From assembly GCA_963970005.1 (NCBI GenBank), contig CAXAMN010000002.1:1731255-1795254 (forward strand): DNA of 64,000 nt. Direction: 5' to 3'. Position numbers and translations under genes: made by a program. How positions within the stretch are numbered: the stretch's first letter is position 1; each line of letters opens with the position of its first letter. The notes beneath the pieces were generated by a model. The model was not told the origin of the DNA and searched no databases. It saw nothing but the letters and a program-made list of their open reading frames with translations. This DNA comes from Durusdinium trenchii. Taxonomy: Eukaryota; Sar; Dinophyceae; Suessiales; Symbiodiniaceae. Shown one piece after another: positions 24,822-35,649 of this stretch.

Positions 24822-24860
24822 CCTCTGCCACTTGTCCGGCTTGAAGCCGACACGGGAGTC
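24822..24860 (-). CDS. DDX60-like helicase exon before motif I (RVGFKPDKWQ)
   Basis: A 39-bp phase-0 exon from the acceptor CTTGCCAG|GAC. It encodes DSRVGFKPDKWQR; the DNA then continues GACCCG, implying a GA donor. The pattern D-x-R-V-x-F-x-P-D-x-W-Q is the Q-motif-like segment that opens the helicase core in DDX60-like proteins. Joined to 19610, the sequence becomes KPDKWQRDLLDVVD, which is the family arrangement. Confidence 0.85.
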
Positions 24861-26074
24861 CTGGCAAGTCGCCACCAAGCCGTGCGAACAACATTTGCCA
24901 GTTCTGCGACCAAGCAAAAGGATATGTGATATGGGTACAAGAAAACATGTGGTGTATTGCATTCCTTGGTTGTAGATCACCCTAGTTGGGCAAACCACCT
25001 TTAATTGGTTGATTGATGGTCGGCTCATGTCCTAGCTGATGAGTCAAAACCACTTTGGTCACAATGTTTATCTCCAAACATCTCGAGACATAAACTATAC
25101 TGGTCTACATGGAAATGTTGACCCTTCATAGTGCGCGGACCACGCAGCCCAGAACCATAACAGGCTCACCTCACACCACCAACCCCAACACTCAGACCAA
25201 CCTAACTGACTCCCCCAAACGTCTGACGGTTTCGGACAAAGTAAGCGGGCTTGGCTGGAGAAGTGCCCACCAAACGTGTCATCTGAGGTCCCATATAGAG
25301 CAACCTCGGCTGGGCAACGAAAACCTGTGAGAATGGGCCACCGGTGTCCGGACGAGAGGAACCAGTCTTGGGGCGATGATCGGGTTGGAATGAAAGGTGG
25401 AGACCTGGTCAAAGGAAACCAAAGTAGTTGAGAGATGAAGTCTTGTTACCCCAGCTCAAAATTTGGCGGCAAAAAAAGGCCTAAGGGTGACAACCTATTG
25501 TCAATCACTAGACGTCACTAGCCATTTCTGGGATGATCGAAACCAATTTGATTCTTGACTCGATTCTTGACAAGACACAGGGATTTTGTGCACGAAAGAT
25601 CTGTTGAATGAGTTGCTAGACCTGTTGAATGAATTCACCTGCAAACTCTTACTTGACCATCACATACCTGGACATTCCAAAAGTAGTCTAATGACATTCC
25701 AAAGTGTGTGTTCCCACCCACACACCTCACACCCAAAGTTGAGTCGATCTGAGGCAACAACTGGAACGCATACTCATCCGCCCCGACACCAGACCAGAAG
25801 GGCTCCACCTGCGAATCGCGGAGACTCGGAATAGTGACAATCTCTTACCGACTGTTACTGGGCCACACAATACATATCATAAACTCACTCATCTATTTGT
25901 CTAGTTGTATATATCTATATATTTCTGTATATACACAGAATAATTAGTCATTAATGCACACGTAGGATTAATCAACGGGCCCCCCCCTCCCCTTCAAGGT
26001 CAACAAGGTTTGAGATTGGAGGTTTTGAAGATCACATCCCCCTAATAAAGCTGATGACCTGATGATGAAAGGGA

Positions 26075-26340
26075 CTTTGATTTGGAAGAATTGGAATGAA
26101 AGGGAATTAGTATTTGGAAGAATTGGGCTGAAAGGGAATTAGTATTTCGAAGAATTGAGATGAAAGGGAATTAGTATTTGGAAGAGTTGGGATGAAAGGG
26201 AATGAGTATTTGGAAGAATTGAGATGAAAGGGAATTAGTAACTAGTGTTTGGAAGAGTTGGGATGAAAGGAAACTAGTATTTGGAAGAATTGAGATGATG
26301 AAAGGGAATTAGTATTTGGAAGAATTGAGATTAAGATATT
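26075..26340. repeat. Tandem repeat GAATTAGTATTTGGAAGAATTG
   Basis: Seven or eight imperfect copies of a 35-bp unit (GGAAGAATTGAGATGAAAGGGAATTAGTATTT). Confidence 0.9.
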
Positions 26341-26389
26341 GAATATTAGCAAAAAAGAAAACAATAAAGAATTACACATACAAAGTATA

Positions 26390-26945
26390 CTAATTTTTTT
26401 CTGGGGCAGCTGGGATTGATTAATAGAGGGAGGTGGTCCTACTATTGCAGGGGTAGGGCCTCTGTGAGGGGTACCCTTTGTGAGCTTGAAAAAGTTAAGA
26501 TGTTGATAGAGTTTTAATAAGGGAAAACGAAATATTTTTGCTAGATAATTTTTGGGGTTTTGGGGGATGGTCGGTAGCATGAGATCTGAGGAGAAGCCAC
26601 TAAAAGGATTGGTGAGCAGGATGAGGCAGTTGAGAGGTGGTGGTGAGAATCAGGAAGATGAGGAGATGAAGATATTGAATACTAGCAAAAAAGAACGTTT
26701 AAAAAAGCATATAAAAGATATTGGAGACTAGCTAAAAGAATGTAATATAAAAGAACTATGACTATAAATAAATAGTAAACAATATTTGCATTTTTTGGGG
26801 GGGGCAGCTGGGATTGATTAATAGGGGGAGGATTCTGTACATGAAAAAAAATTAGGGTGATGCCCCAAGGTGGAAATCTAGGAATCAATTAGTTTAGTAT
26901 TGGAGGGGTCGAGCTGGGATTGATTAATAGGGGGTGGTTACTTAA
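26390..26945. repeat. Three dispersed copies of GGGGCAGCTGGGATTGATTAATAG
   Basis: The copies lie at about 26403-26428, 26798-26824 and 26909-26932. In the first two the motif is preceded by TTTTTTT and, further upstream, by AATATTGAATA(T/C)TAGCAAAAAAGAA, showing duplication of a block of at least 150 bp. Confidence 0.75.
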
Positions 26946-27315
26946 TCCTAGGTGTGCATTATATTACCTACATAACTTAACTTTAACTATTATATATATA
27001 TAGTATTATATTGTTTGACGTCAATACCGAGTTCCTGAAGCCTTTTGTCATATCTAAGCGCAGCTCTCATGGCCTCCCCATCAAGCGTGGCCCTCCCCGT
27101 TTAAAAAAACACACACACATGGTTTTCAAGCATCCCGAGCGCGACTTCCTCCTCCAGGTTTGAGAACCAATCATCTATGCAAAGTGATCCAGTTTTGCAA
27201 CCTGAGAAGAGAGGGGCTACTTGTCCCATGACCAGCATTATATCATATTGTTTATCCTTTGGAAGAGCTTCCTTTATGCTCCAAAACGTCAACCTGCGGT
27301 TTCGCCCCTGGTTGC

Positions 27316-27351
27316 CTTCTTGGTGACTTCGAAGTCGTCCGGATCGTCGTC
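27316..27351 (-). CDS. Candidate acidic exon (DDDPDDFEVTKK)
   Basis: A 36-bp phase-0 exon with acceptor CCCGAAG|GAC and GC donor AAGAAG|GCAACC. The peptide DDDPDDFEVTKK and its size match the other small charged exons to the right. Function unknown; perhaps the charged linker upstream of the helicase core. Confidence 0.4.
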
Positions 27352-27719
27352 CTTCGGGTCGCCAAGCAAATCGGTTCGAGGTGACTGCAGCTGCGTTCGA
27401 AGTACAGCAGCTGTTGTCGTGGTATCTGTTCAGTTCTGCAGTATCCTTTTGTGCTCTCTGGATCTCTCTGGTATGTATAACCTCTTCAAATCCTGACGGC
27501 ATGAGTCTGCAAACACCAGTCGTACCAAAGCAGGTCCACAGCCTCCACTGCCTCTGTAGGACGTGTCTTTTCCGTTTGGAGTCTGGAGTGGTGTCAGTGC
27601 AGCATCTTGACTTCCAGGAGCACCTTCTGCAGCAAGACTTGCCAACGACACAACTGTCCTCTTCCCATGCCATACCTAGAACTTCTTGGGAAAAAATTCC
27701 TTTCTGCACATTTAGTATA

Positions 27720-27755
27720 TAGTTATACATAATATAATATATATATATATATCAA
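27720..27755. repeat. (TA)n tract
   Basis: TATAGTTATACATAATATAATATATATATATATAT, simple sequence. Confidence 0.8.
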
Positions 27756-28272
27756 ACTCCATTTCTTGTCTAGATGAGGCCCCTCAGGACTTTTTGTAGG
27801 TGGATCCAAGAGTAGGGTTTTGCACCTTGCTTCATCCACACAAGTAGGCTTGCCATGCTCTATCCATTGCGAGCCATGCTGCTCTTCTACCAGACCCGAG
27901 ACTCTTCAACTCCCTTTGAAGGCTCCAAAGATGGAACTCAATCAGTGCCTTTAGGGGCTTATACTCTAATCACTCTATCTGTCTGGAGTGAGTCTGGAGA
28001 TCAGTGCTTGGAAGAAATGGACCAGTCTGGGTGTGAGCACCAATTCACACCAGTCCAGCCATTTAATCGGCCCTTCTGGCGTTGAAGGTAAGATCTAGTC
28101 CCGCCCTCAGCTGGAGTTAGACCTTGCTAACTCCTGTGGGCTCCCTTTTGGGGGAACTATGGATACCCCTAGCGACCCTCAGTCGCTCCTTCCTGACCAC
28201 CCCCCAGTTGTAGATGTATGAGATGTATGATGGTGTACGCGTACCATGTCCACACTGGTGTCCCACAGTGTC

Positions 28273-28350
28273 CTTGGCGTCCTTGCTGCCCTTGGCATCT
28301 TTGTCTTTCTTGTCCTTCTTGTCATCTTTCTTATCCTGAGCTTTCGGGGC
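28273..28350 (-). CDS. Candidate K/D-rich exon (AQDKKDDKKDKKDKDAK)
   Basis: The minus frame APKAQDKKDDKKDKKDKDAK, then GSKDAK, is followed by GACACTG (GA donor). An AG lies two bases upstream of the first complete codon. The core GCTCAGGATAAGAA is shared with the exon at 28847-28903, indicating exon duplication. Lysine/aspartate-rich low-complexity linker; no fold predicted. Confidence 0.45.
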
Positions 28351-28590
28351 CACTGACAGTGCCTGGAGCTTGGGCTCATTGCCGTTTGACGGTGCCGGAA
28401 ACTGTCCAATCCTCCTTTACAGGTGGAAGAAAAGGTGCGAAGGTCAACGATCTTCAAGAATTCCTGAAAACCCTGTCTGTCATCAAACAATCTATTGGAT
28501 AAGCGAAAAGCAACCCCGATTTTGCCTGGTCTTTGTTCTTTCAACAAACCTTTGCCTTTAGACCAGCAAGTCTTGTTTCGAACCCCTCAC

Positions 28591-28614
28591 CTTCTCTTTC
28601 TCTTTCTTCTTGTC
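28591..28614 (-). CDS. Candidate 24-nt micro-exon (DKKKEKEK)
   Basis: The minus strand has TTTGGCAG|GAC, eight charged codons (DKKKEKEK) and a consensus donor GAGAAG|GTGAGG, which is unusually canonical for this window. The composition continues the neighbouring K/D/E-rich exons, and it is phase 0 on both sides. Confidence 0.45.
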
Positions 28615-28846
28615 CTGCCAAATGCACTACAGTCAAACTCACATGCACCGCTCTGAGAGAACGCTTAATGTGCTTCGCGACACGAAGGGTATCCAACGCC
28701 CTTCCACCCGGACAAAACACTGAAGAAGTGGGAACATCTTTGTTCCCATCGGGCGGGTCAAGATGGGTCTAACATGGTCTACCGGTCTCTGTGCTTGTTC
28801 TGAATGAAGCCAGCAAGAGGTCATGTCTTCCACCGACTGGAAAGTC

Positions 28847-28903
28847 CTTCTTGTCATCCTTCTTGTCGTCCTTGCCTTTCTTCTTATCCTGAGCATTGCC
28901 CCG
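28847..28903 (-). CDS. Candidate K/D-rich exon (NAQDKKKGKDDKKDDKK)
   Basis: A 57-bp phase-0 frame after CAACAGAG, ending before GACTTT (GA donor), encoding RGNAQDKKKGKDDKKDDKK. An in-frame ATG at 28921 would alternatively make this a first exon starting MADTTERGNAQDKKK. It is a near copy of the exon at 28273-28350. Confidence 0.45.
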
Positions 28904-29118
28904 CTCTGTTGTATCTGCCATGCAACACATTCTCTGTTTATCAGAAAACCAACGTTACTTGTCTAGGACTCATGATTTCGTGGATATTTCGATCTTCAAA
29001 GCTTGTTCCTTCTCGGCAATATCTTCGCGGAATCCGGTTAGTTTCGTGGAACTCTGCTTTCACCTCTTCCATCACATACTTTTACTTAGCACAGCGTATC
29101 AAAGCAAAGGGGACTGTC

Positions 29119-29157
29119 CTTGGCATCAGCATCGTCCTTGTCTTCCCCCTTGCTGAT
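29119..29157 (-). CDS. Candidate acidic micro-exon (ISKGEDKDDADAK)
   Basis: A 39-bp phase-0 frame from the acceptor AGGCGCAG|ATC to a GA donor (GCCAAG|GACAGT). Similar in size and composition to the other charged exons at 27.3-28.9 kb. A further coding-like patch (EEVKAEFHE; EDIAEKEQALKIEIS in another frame) lies at 28985-29075. Confidence 0.4.
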
Positions 29158-30230
29158 CTGCGCCTATGCAGAGTTGATTCTGGTGATCCCCGGCAAAGAA
29201 CAAACAATTGCATGGCATGGCTGCGTTAGAAGGGAAACTATACGTTTGAGTTGAAGAGCCAGCATGTGAGTGATGGAGAGTCCAAAACTCCAAGAGCTTT
29301 CAACTCTATATTTGGCCACCACAGCCAAGCCTGCTTTTGTGGCTGATCCTTGATTCGCTTTGGTGATGATCTTTGACGGGCACAACTTGTTCAGAGAGGA
29401 CGGTGTGGACCGGCACGACACCAGGAAAGTATAGTTTCCCTGGTAGATGTTCCATCTCAGGATAAGGCTTGAAAATGCTTGAAAGCATTTGAAAGCCACA
29501 CCTTTGACATGATCTGTATATTATCATATGATAGATTCTGTCTGCTTTCAAAGGACCAAAACTTGAAAATACATGTTCATCAATCTGACTGGGCTTCGAC
29601 GTACTCGCAGGTGACAAGTTCAACTGGTCAAACAACCCAAAACCCATCCCGCCTTCTTCCACTCTTGAAACATGCCTGAGTTGGCTGCAAGGTTCATTAT
29701 CAATAACAATGGACCCATGGTGAAGGAATCTGGACCCACGTTTCGGAATTGTTCGTGATGGTTCTCCACCAGTGGTTTCCACAGCTCTGTTGAAAGGTTG
29801 TTTTTTCAACTACTTTAGGATCCGTCCTGGATCATCCATGCTTCAGGAACAGGCAAACAGGTTTCAGAACAGGGGGGCGGTGGTTCATCTTAGTTCCAAC
29901 CAGCCATTGAGTGGACCCACGTTGCGATGCAAGCGATGGGTCTTAAAACCCCACCCATTGTATGGACCAAAGCCTGCACGCCGTTGGCTCACTCTTTGGC
30001 TCAGCATTTGTTTCAAGAGGAAATGCGACAAGCACGTCAGTCAACATAGCCTTTGGGCTACAGGATTGTGGCTTCTTGGTTCATCAGTCTGCAAGTATTC
30101 TTCAATATTGTACATTGTACATCAAAAGCTGCTTTCCCCCAGTACATCAAACGTATCCATCACTTCCCCTACAGCAGGGACCGACGTCGCACGGGTGGGG
30201 CGATGGAGATCTGCTGGCGAAGTGACCCTT

Positions 30231-30500
30231 AGCATTCAGTGGAAATCCCAAGGCGATGAGAAGCTCTTGGAAGAGTTTGATGCCTCAGAGCGTGGTGGCC
30301 GGTGCGACCGCAAAAAGAAACTTCCGGGGTCGTCGCTGTTTTTCAAGAACATCTATGATAGATCAGTATACTGGAGAATCTGCCGTTTTGGCATTAGGCG
30401 TCCTTGGAGAACACTTAGACACCGTTAGGTTCCGGGAGCTTCATGAAGCTCTTCTCTCACCTTCGCATGGAGAACACCGCAGTGCGCCCCACCCAAACGT
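30231..30500 (+). CDS. Candidate plus-strand coding segment, unknown
   Basis: Two overlapping plus frames look protein-like: SQGDEKLLEEFDASERGG, and after a phase change SMIDQYTGESAVLALGVLGE continuing HLDTVRFRELHEALL. The phase change could be an unrecognised intron or a frameshift. A polypyrimidine/AG acceptor (CTTCCCCTACAG) lies at about 30165-30176 on this strand. I recognise no family. It would be the only plus-strand gene in the window. Confidence 0.3.
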
Positions 30501-31211
30501 CGGAACCGGTAGAGGGAGGGTTGACGATTCCTTCTTACACCACTTGGGGGGGGGTCTTCTGGATGGTCTGCTGGGAGCATTCTGATGATCAAACATATAC
30601 AAAGACTATAGATCCGCCACCTTTACAATGACTCTATAATATCACAATCATCGAATGTCGAGTCAGCAAATCAGCAAATCCTCGAATCGGCCCCCATTTG
30701 GGCCGTCTTTATGGAAGAATGATGGTTGTCAATGGCCTATCGGGAACTTGGCGCCGTCTCCTTGAACCAGTCCAAGCACGACTTATATATTCCAATTGAG
30801 TGAAACATCACCAAAAAGGGACTGGAAGGAAAAGAAACAATCATGTTCTAGACTGCCTCCGTGCGAGCAAAATGAGTAATCCACCTAAGGGAAAGAACTT
30901 TTGCCAAACCCGCATGCCACCGGTTTCGAGTTTCTTTTTTTCCGCGAGGCGCCAACCTGACATCACCCTGACATCACAATGAACACTCTGAACTGGTCTC
31001 TGACGAACAGATCACATGGAAGTGGATGGCATGGTCCCTTGAAAAGACAACTTTCCTTTGCAAATATGTATGTTTATATACAGTATATAGATAGCAAAGG
31101 AAACATATATGTATATACACAGTATACACATCTTCATGTTATTCCTAATAGCGTATATTGCGGGGCGGGGGGTCCACTTCAATGTGAGGAACCGAGTGCA
31201 AGGTTTTCTTG

Positions 31212-31310
31212 CTGAACAGTGAGTACACATCAACGGCCAGCTTGGCCAAGGTGGCTCCCTTCAACGCGCAGCTACGTGCAGCGACGCGGGGCGACCACGG
31301 CTGGCATGGT
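31212..31310 (-). CDS. Candidate exon, unknown
   Basis: After CATGCCAG the minus frame reads PWSPRVAARSCALKGATLAK and then LAVDVYSLFSK. GC-rich composition and acceptor resemble the supported exons. Gene membership unknown. Confidence 0.3.
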
Positions 31311-32759
31311 AACGCAGTTGGAATATGTTGGAATGACTTCTGCATTCCTCCGGCCGAGCTATCATCGAATACTTCCACCCAAAGCTTCTTCTGGTTGGTA
31401 CAGCTTCAACCCACCTGAAGAAGATGATATAGTCACCGGAATACTGGTCATTGCAGTGAATCATCCCACAATCGAACACTTGAACAAATGCACATATTTT
31501 ACAACACAAATTGACATTATTCACTCCGAGAGCTGCCTTTGTTGTGTTGATGTTCATAGGGCTCAACCCCAGCCGGAGCGACTTGGCGAGCTTACGCGAC
31601 TCAGGCACCCTTATGACACAACTCTTTCATCTCATGACTACAGAAATTTTGACATGTTTTGACCCTTGCTGAAGTCTTTCCTACATGTCGAGACCCACAT
31701 CCATTTCAAGGATGCCTATCACAAAGTGATCCAAATCACAGTGGTTGAGATCCTACAAGTTGGTTAAAACAACAACAAAAAATCAAAAAAACAACAATGG
31801 ACATTTATGATTGTGCTTAAAAGAAAATCACAATTTATGTAAATAACATCAAACAAACAACATATAGTTTCTTAGAATCGTTTTTCTTGAAACCTTTTGA
31901 AACCATACAAACTGCCACATCGGTTCATAAATGTTTAATAGTTTATTGAACGACACCGTTGATGGACGAATTCCTGCACAACCTTTGCAGGATTTTGGAC
32001 CTTCAGCTTGTTTTAACTTTCTCACTGTGGTGGCCCCAATGTTAACGAGGGAGGAAGAGGGCAGCAAGAAAACTGTGCACGAAGTGGTGCAGGATTTTGT
32101 CCATCAACAGTACAAACTACATATTATATATATAATATATATAGCAATATTCTTAAAATGTTTTATGAAAACAATATGGAACTGATATGATTTGGACAAA
32201 TGTCTGGTTCGTGTCCAGGGATCATTTTCTTTTATGTCTGTTTTACAATTACGAAAGTTTCGTCATATCTGTTTCATTTATATAAAGGAAACAACAACAT
32301 AGTGAATTCATATTTAAAACACACAATGAAATATAATGAAATTGGATGAAATTGGCATTTACCAGACCTGTCATATATCAACACTATGGCACAACATGGC
32401 TCAACATGATCCAATGACCCAATGGCAATTGGTCTGTTTGGCGGTAGATGCTACTGTAGATGCTACATTATTTCTGGGTCATGCCCAGGTAGCAACTGTC
32501 TTCAGAAGATGGCTGAGCATGAGCAAAGACCTTTGTCAAAATAGCGAGGCTCCTTGATGCGAAACTGTTAATGTTTGGACGGAGTAAGCCTACATAATTA
32601 CATGAAGTTGTCCACCTCTTCTTCTCATTCTCAAGAAACCATATACAAAACATGATCAAACCAATCTGGCTCCAAACATATGACATTTAAGTGTTCTTTG
32701 AAACAACACACTTTTCCAGTGCATCTTTTCCTTTTGGACGGACGTATCGCAACGACTGG

Positions 32760-32860
32760 ATCCAGGCGCGCGGCGTTCTTCGGTCCACCGCCGCTCGACC
32801 GCTCCGCCGCTCCGCTGCTCACCGCTGGCCGCACGAGGTCTCGTGACGTCCAATCGCTGA
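32760..32860 (-). CDS. Candidate exon, unknown
   Basis: A GC-rich island on the minus strand after GGCTTCAG. Two frames are open (TSRDLVRPAVSSGAAERSSG or RPRAASGEQRSGGAVERRW), so the phase cannot be fixed. It lies just downstream of the methyltransferase exon 5. Confidence 0.25.
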
Positions 32861-33972
32861 AGCCAGTGAAGCCCATCCACTGAGTAGTTGACCTATGATT
32901 CGCCAGTCTTCCCACAGCTCCACGAAGAGGCTGAAGAGTGGTGAGCCCCGGATGCATCCGTTGAAGGTTTGTCAGACCTCAAGCGTCTCGATCTCTCAAA
33001 TCCTTGGCCATGTCGCGTTGTAAAACATAGCAGTCGCCTGGCAGGGGCACATCATCTTCCTTAGCACCCAGCACCAGCTTGAGCCTTGCGCCTTGCGCCG
33101 TTTCTCGCAGCCTAGGTTGCCTTCTTCTAGGTTGTAAGGGCCAAGTGGTCGGTCGGTGATGAGAACAAAACCAGTCGGGCGTTCACATCACCATTGTAGG
33201 AGAGACGATTAGACAAGTTCGAATCAATGTCTGTCGCAATACAGTTCCCTGGAGTGAGGTCTTTTCTTGAGCTGCTTTCCTTTAAGGCAGGAGAACAACT
33301 GACCTCAGTATGTAGGACAAGACTCCTTTAGTCAAGTCTATAAGCATATTATATAGAATTTCCTGCGCATACAAATTAATGCTTCAGCAAAGTGTGGCAT
33401 CTTCCCCTAAAAGTTGACCTGGACATGTGTTTGTCCATTTTGTTAAATATTTAGTTGTGTTATGTTGTATTGTATGTGAATGCACGAGTGAAAGGTGGAA
33501 ACTTCAACATCAACCCACTGTCTTTGGTACAGTGCTTCACGATGCTAAAAAACAATGCAGTTCGCTATGTTTGCGCCGTAGCAAGCCCTCTCAGGCACCC
33601 ACGATGCGCAATGGGATTGTCTCTGCCTCCAAAACAGCCAAGGAATGCTCGGAGGCCAGCGCTTCAATGTAGCCACGACTGTGGGCGATGCGTCCAGACT
33701 CGCGCACCACACGGCCCTTCAGGCATGGTGCGGTCGCAGGCATGAGTTAATGGGTGCGGCCCTGTGTGGTTCAGCAAGTGTGCTCCATGTTGTTTGTGTT
33801 TAAGCCTTGAAAGACAAGTGTGAAAATGATAGATCTGATTTTGTAGTGTAAAACAATGGTTGTTCGGGAAAGATCATATTAAATGAAGGTTTGAATCCTA
33901 GTGTAAGAAAACAGAAACACAACAACCAAGACATGTCGTAAAAAACATCTAACATCGAACCAGTGCTTTGAC

Positions 33973-34353
33973 CTATTTTTGAGCCATGGCCCTCTTCCAA
34001 AACTTCAGTTCCTTCTGGTTGAAAAGGGCCCAAGAAGTGGAGAGCGGGATGACACGGAACCTGCGACTCTTCACTTCCGTGACATCCCACTCGACCTTCG
34101 AGGGTTTCCAGCTCTTGAGTCTCAAAGGTGGAGCTTGGGGTGAGGACCAACCACTGTAAAGTCCGGCAGAGTCCGCAGTTCGCCTCCACATCGAATTCAC
34201 CTCTTCGGGGCGATGGTTGGTTTGGCATGGGGGAAGCTCTCCGAGCCGAGGCCTTCGAACACCGGCCTCGGTGACTTCCGTGTCCAGCGCCAGCTCGGTG
34301 GAGAAGAGGAACCAGCCGCCCCTCTTCAAGACGCGATGGGCTTCACGAAAGAC
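33973..34353 (-). CDS. SAM-dependent methyltransferase, exon 5 (post-II/III region)
   Basis: After the acceptor GACCAACCAG|G the phase-0 frame reads VFREAHRVLKRGGWFLFSTE and LALDTEV. The helix-LKRGG-loop-strand FLFSTE is the classic sequence after motif III in class I SAM methyltransferases of the TPR-associated type (family pattern A-R-L-L-R-P-G-G-x-F-x-F-S-T-E). The frame stays open to TAG at 33973, but the part after about residue 33 is less convincing. A GC donor after ACCGAG, followed by further exons, is possible. It joins exon 4, which ends YVEHLEK. Confidence 0.72.
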   Translation of the reverse strand, partial: VFREAHRVLKRGGWFLFSTELALDTEVTEAGVRRPRLGELPPCQTNHRPEEVNSMWRRTADSAGLYSGWSSPQAPPLRLKSWKPSKVEWDVTEVKSRRFRVIPLSTSWALFNQKELKFWKRAMAQK

Positions 34354-35117
34354 CTGGTTGGTCGATCTCGGTCCGGATCGAAGACCCCAGCGATCTTGGG
34401 ATCGGTCACATGGGTGTGGAGAAAAATGAAGACCTCCCCGGCAAGAACCCCTGGAAGAAGGGAAATCAACACGCAGGACAAATACCGATTGCTTGGAGGT
34501 CTTCCTAGGACGGTGGGTCCGTCACCGAAAGGAGGGTGGGAACGAAGCCTGGTAGATCTTTCATGCTTCGTTTAAACGGTCAAGTCCTTGCGTGGTCGAT
34601 TTCTGAAGGCAAAACCAATTGATTGGACACAGGTGAGAGAACCGGAAGCACTTGGCACTGCTTTGGATAGAAAACCATTGGGAAAGGCAATATTTGGCCA
34701 CTTCATGCCACTTCAATCATGTCGGTTCTTAGACCACAGATTGTACTTATTTGCTGGTTTCACATGGTTTCACCCGTTCTAGTAGGCTGCTAGTCATATC
34801 TCGTGTTTCTGCAACCAAATTCGAAAGAAGACGCTTCCAGGAGTTCCATGTCGGAGTGGTTAGACTCGACCCCAAGTGAGTGGATGTTCCGGGCAGCCCT
34901 ACCACTCTTCCAAGAATCACCCGAACTTGCAACTTGCAACTCCAAGAGCTTTAGGTCGAAGCAGGTTCCGTTTCTTCCAAACTCCAGATTCAATTTAAAG
35001 GCTTACGATCCTTGCAAGCCTTCAGTCTTGGATCGCCCTTTTTCGCTCAAAAGGGTGAGCTATGTACTTCCCTTCGACTGGTGTTGACGAAGGGTGAAGA
35101 ACCTGCTCCGCTGGCGC

Positions 35118-35243
35118 CTTCTCCAAGTGTTCCACATAAATCAACACGTCCGCCGCGAGGAGTACATCCACCGCCTCGGCCCTTTCGTGGCGCTCCAGAT
35201 GCGCCAGCAAATCACGCTGAAAGAGCGCGTCATAGGCACCGTC
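35118..35243 (-). CDS. SAM methyltransferase, exon 4 (motif II, AADVLIYV)
   Basis: A 126-bp phase-0 exon from the acceptor TCTTCTTGCAG|GAC to the GC donor GAGAAG|GCGCCA. It encodes DGAYDALFQRDLLAHLERHE followed by RAEAVDVLLAADVLIYVEHL and EK. YDxLxxxDLLxHL and the strand DVLLAADVLIYV are hallmark segments of TPR-associated methyltransferases. It lies about 400 bp downstream of the retroelement end. Confidence 0.88.
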
Positions 35244-35649
35244 CTGCAAGAAGATGAAGCCAAGACTATACAGGTGGAATTCATGATATATATATATATA
35301 AGGACTCACACCCTGTGCTTTCACCCGCGCATGCAGTCATGTGTCAGAAAAAACTTAAAAAGGAACATACGATCGAGAAAGACTTACCTTTCCGTTTCTC
35401 GGGTCAACACCCTTAGAGGCGCAGCGACCTACTTTCCAGCCAATCCAAAGAAGAAAGCAGGCCGCCCCTCATTACCCCCCCAAGCATCCTGCCAGTCCAG
35501 GACACTTGGGCACAGGTAAACATCAAAGTCTTTCTCTTGACACGAAATTAATTTCCTCCCCGCACTGGTTAACACCTCCCTTCCAACTCCCCCTACCCTG
35601 CTTTAGTACGCTCAAGCGCTCTCGGCAGGCGTTTCAAGTCATGCTGGTG

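Larger units (their letters stand above)
1..24860 (-). other. DDX60-like helicase gene locus (partial, runs off left edge)
   Basis: This is the gene-level span of a multi-exon minus-strand gene encoding an SF2 helicase of the DDX60/Ski2-like type. Joined across introns, the exons read through the family signature in the correct order: FKPDKWQ, DLLDVVDNHESAL, APTASGKT, VYIAPSKALVNQ, AEIYARF, VLVTVP, VHCIGG, ALSATV and DILPAIFFNF. DDX60 proteins are known as cytoplasmic RNA helicases (antiviral in animals); the role in protists is unknown to me. Exons are 36-80 bp and introns reach 5 kb. Each well-bounded internal exon is a multiple of three. Motifs V and VI are not seen and should lie left of position 1. 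The exon carrying the DE of motif II and several linker exons were not found. The K/D/E-rich exons at 27.3-29.2 kb may extend it upstream. Confidence 0.8.
24861..27315. other. Non-coding stretch with AT-rich repeats
   Basis: No convincing exon. A 36-bp candidate (VEPFWSGVGADE) after TTCGCAG at about 25825 on the minus strand is possible but unsupported. The right half is A/G-rich repeat DNA listed separately. Confidence 0.3.
29158..33972. other. Mixed stretch without a firm gene
   Basis: Contains the plus-strand candidate at 30231-30500, minus-strand GC-rich exon-like islands at 31212-31310 and 32760-32860, one partial MITE copy near 31010-31060, and AT-rich simple sequence (31080-31130, 32110-32150). 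No conserved domain is recognised. Confidence 0.3.
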
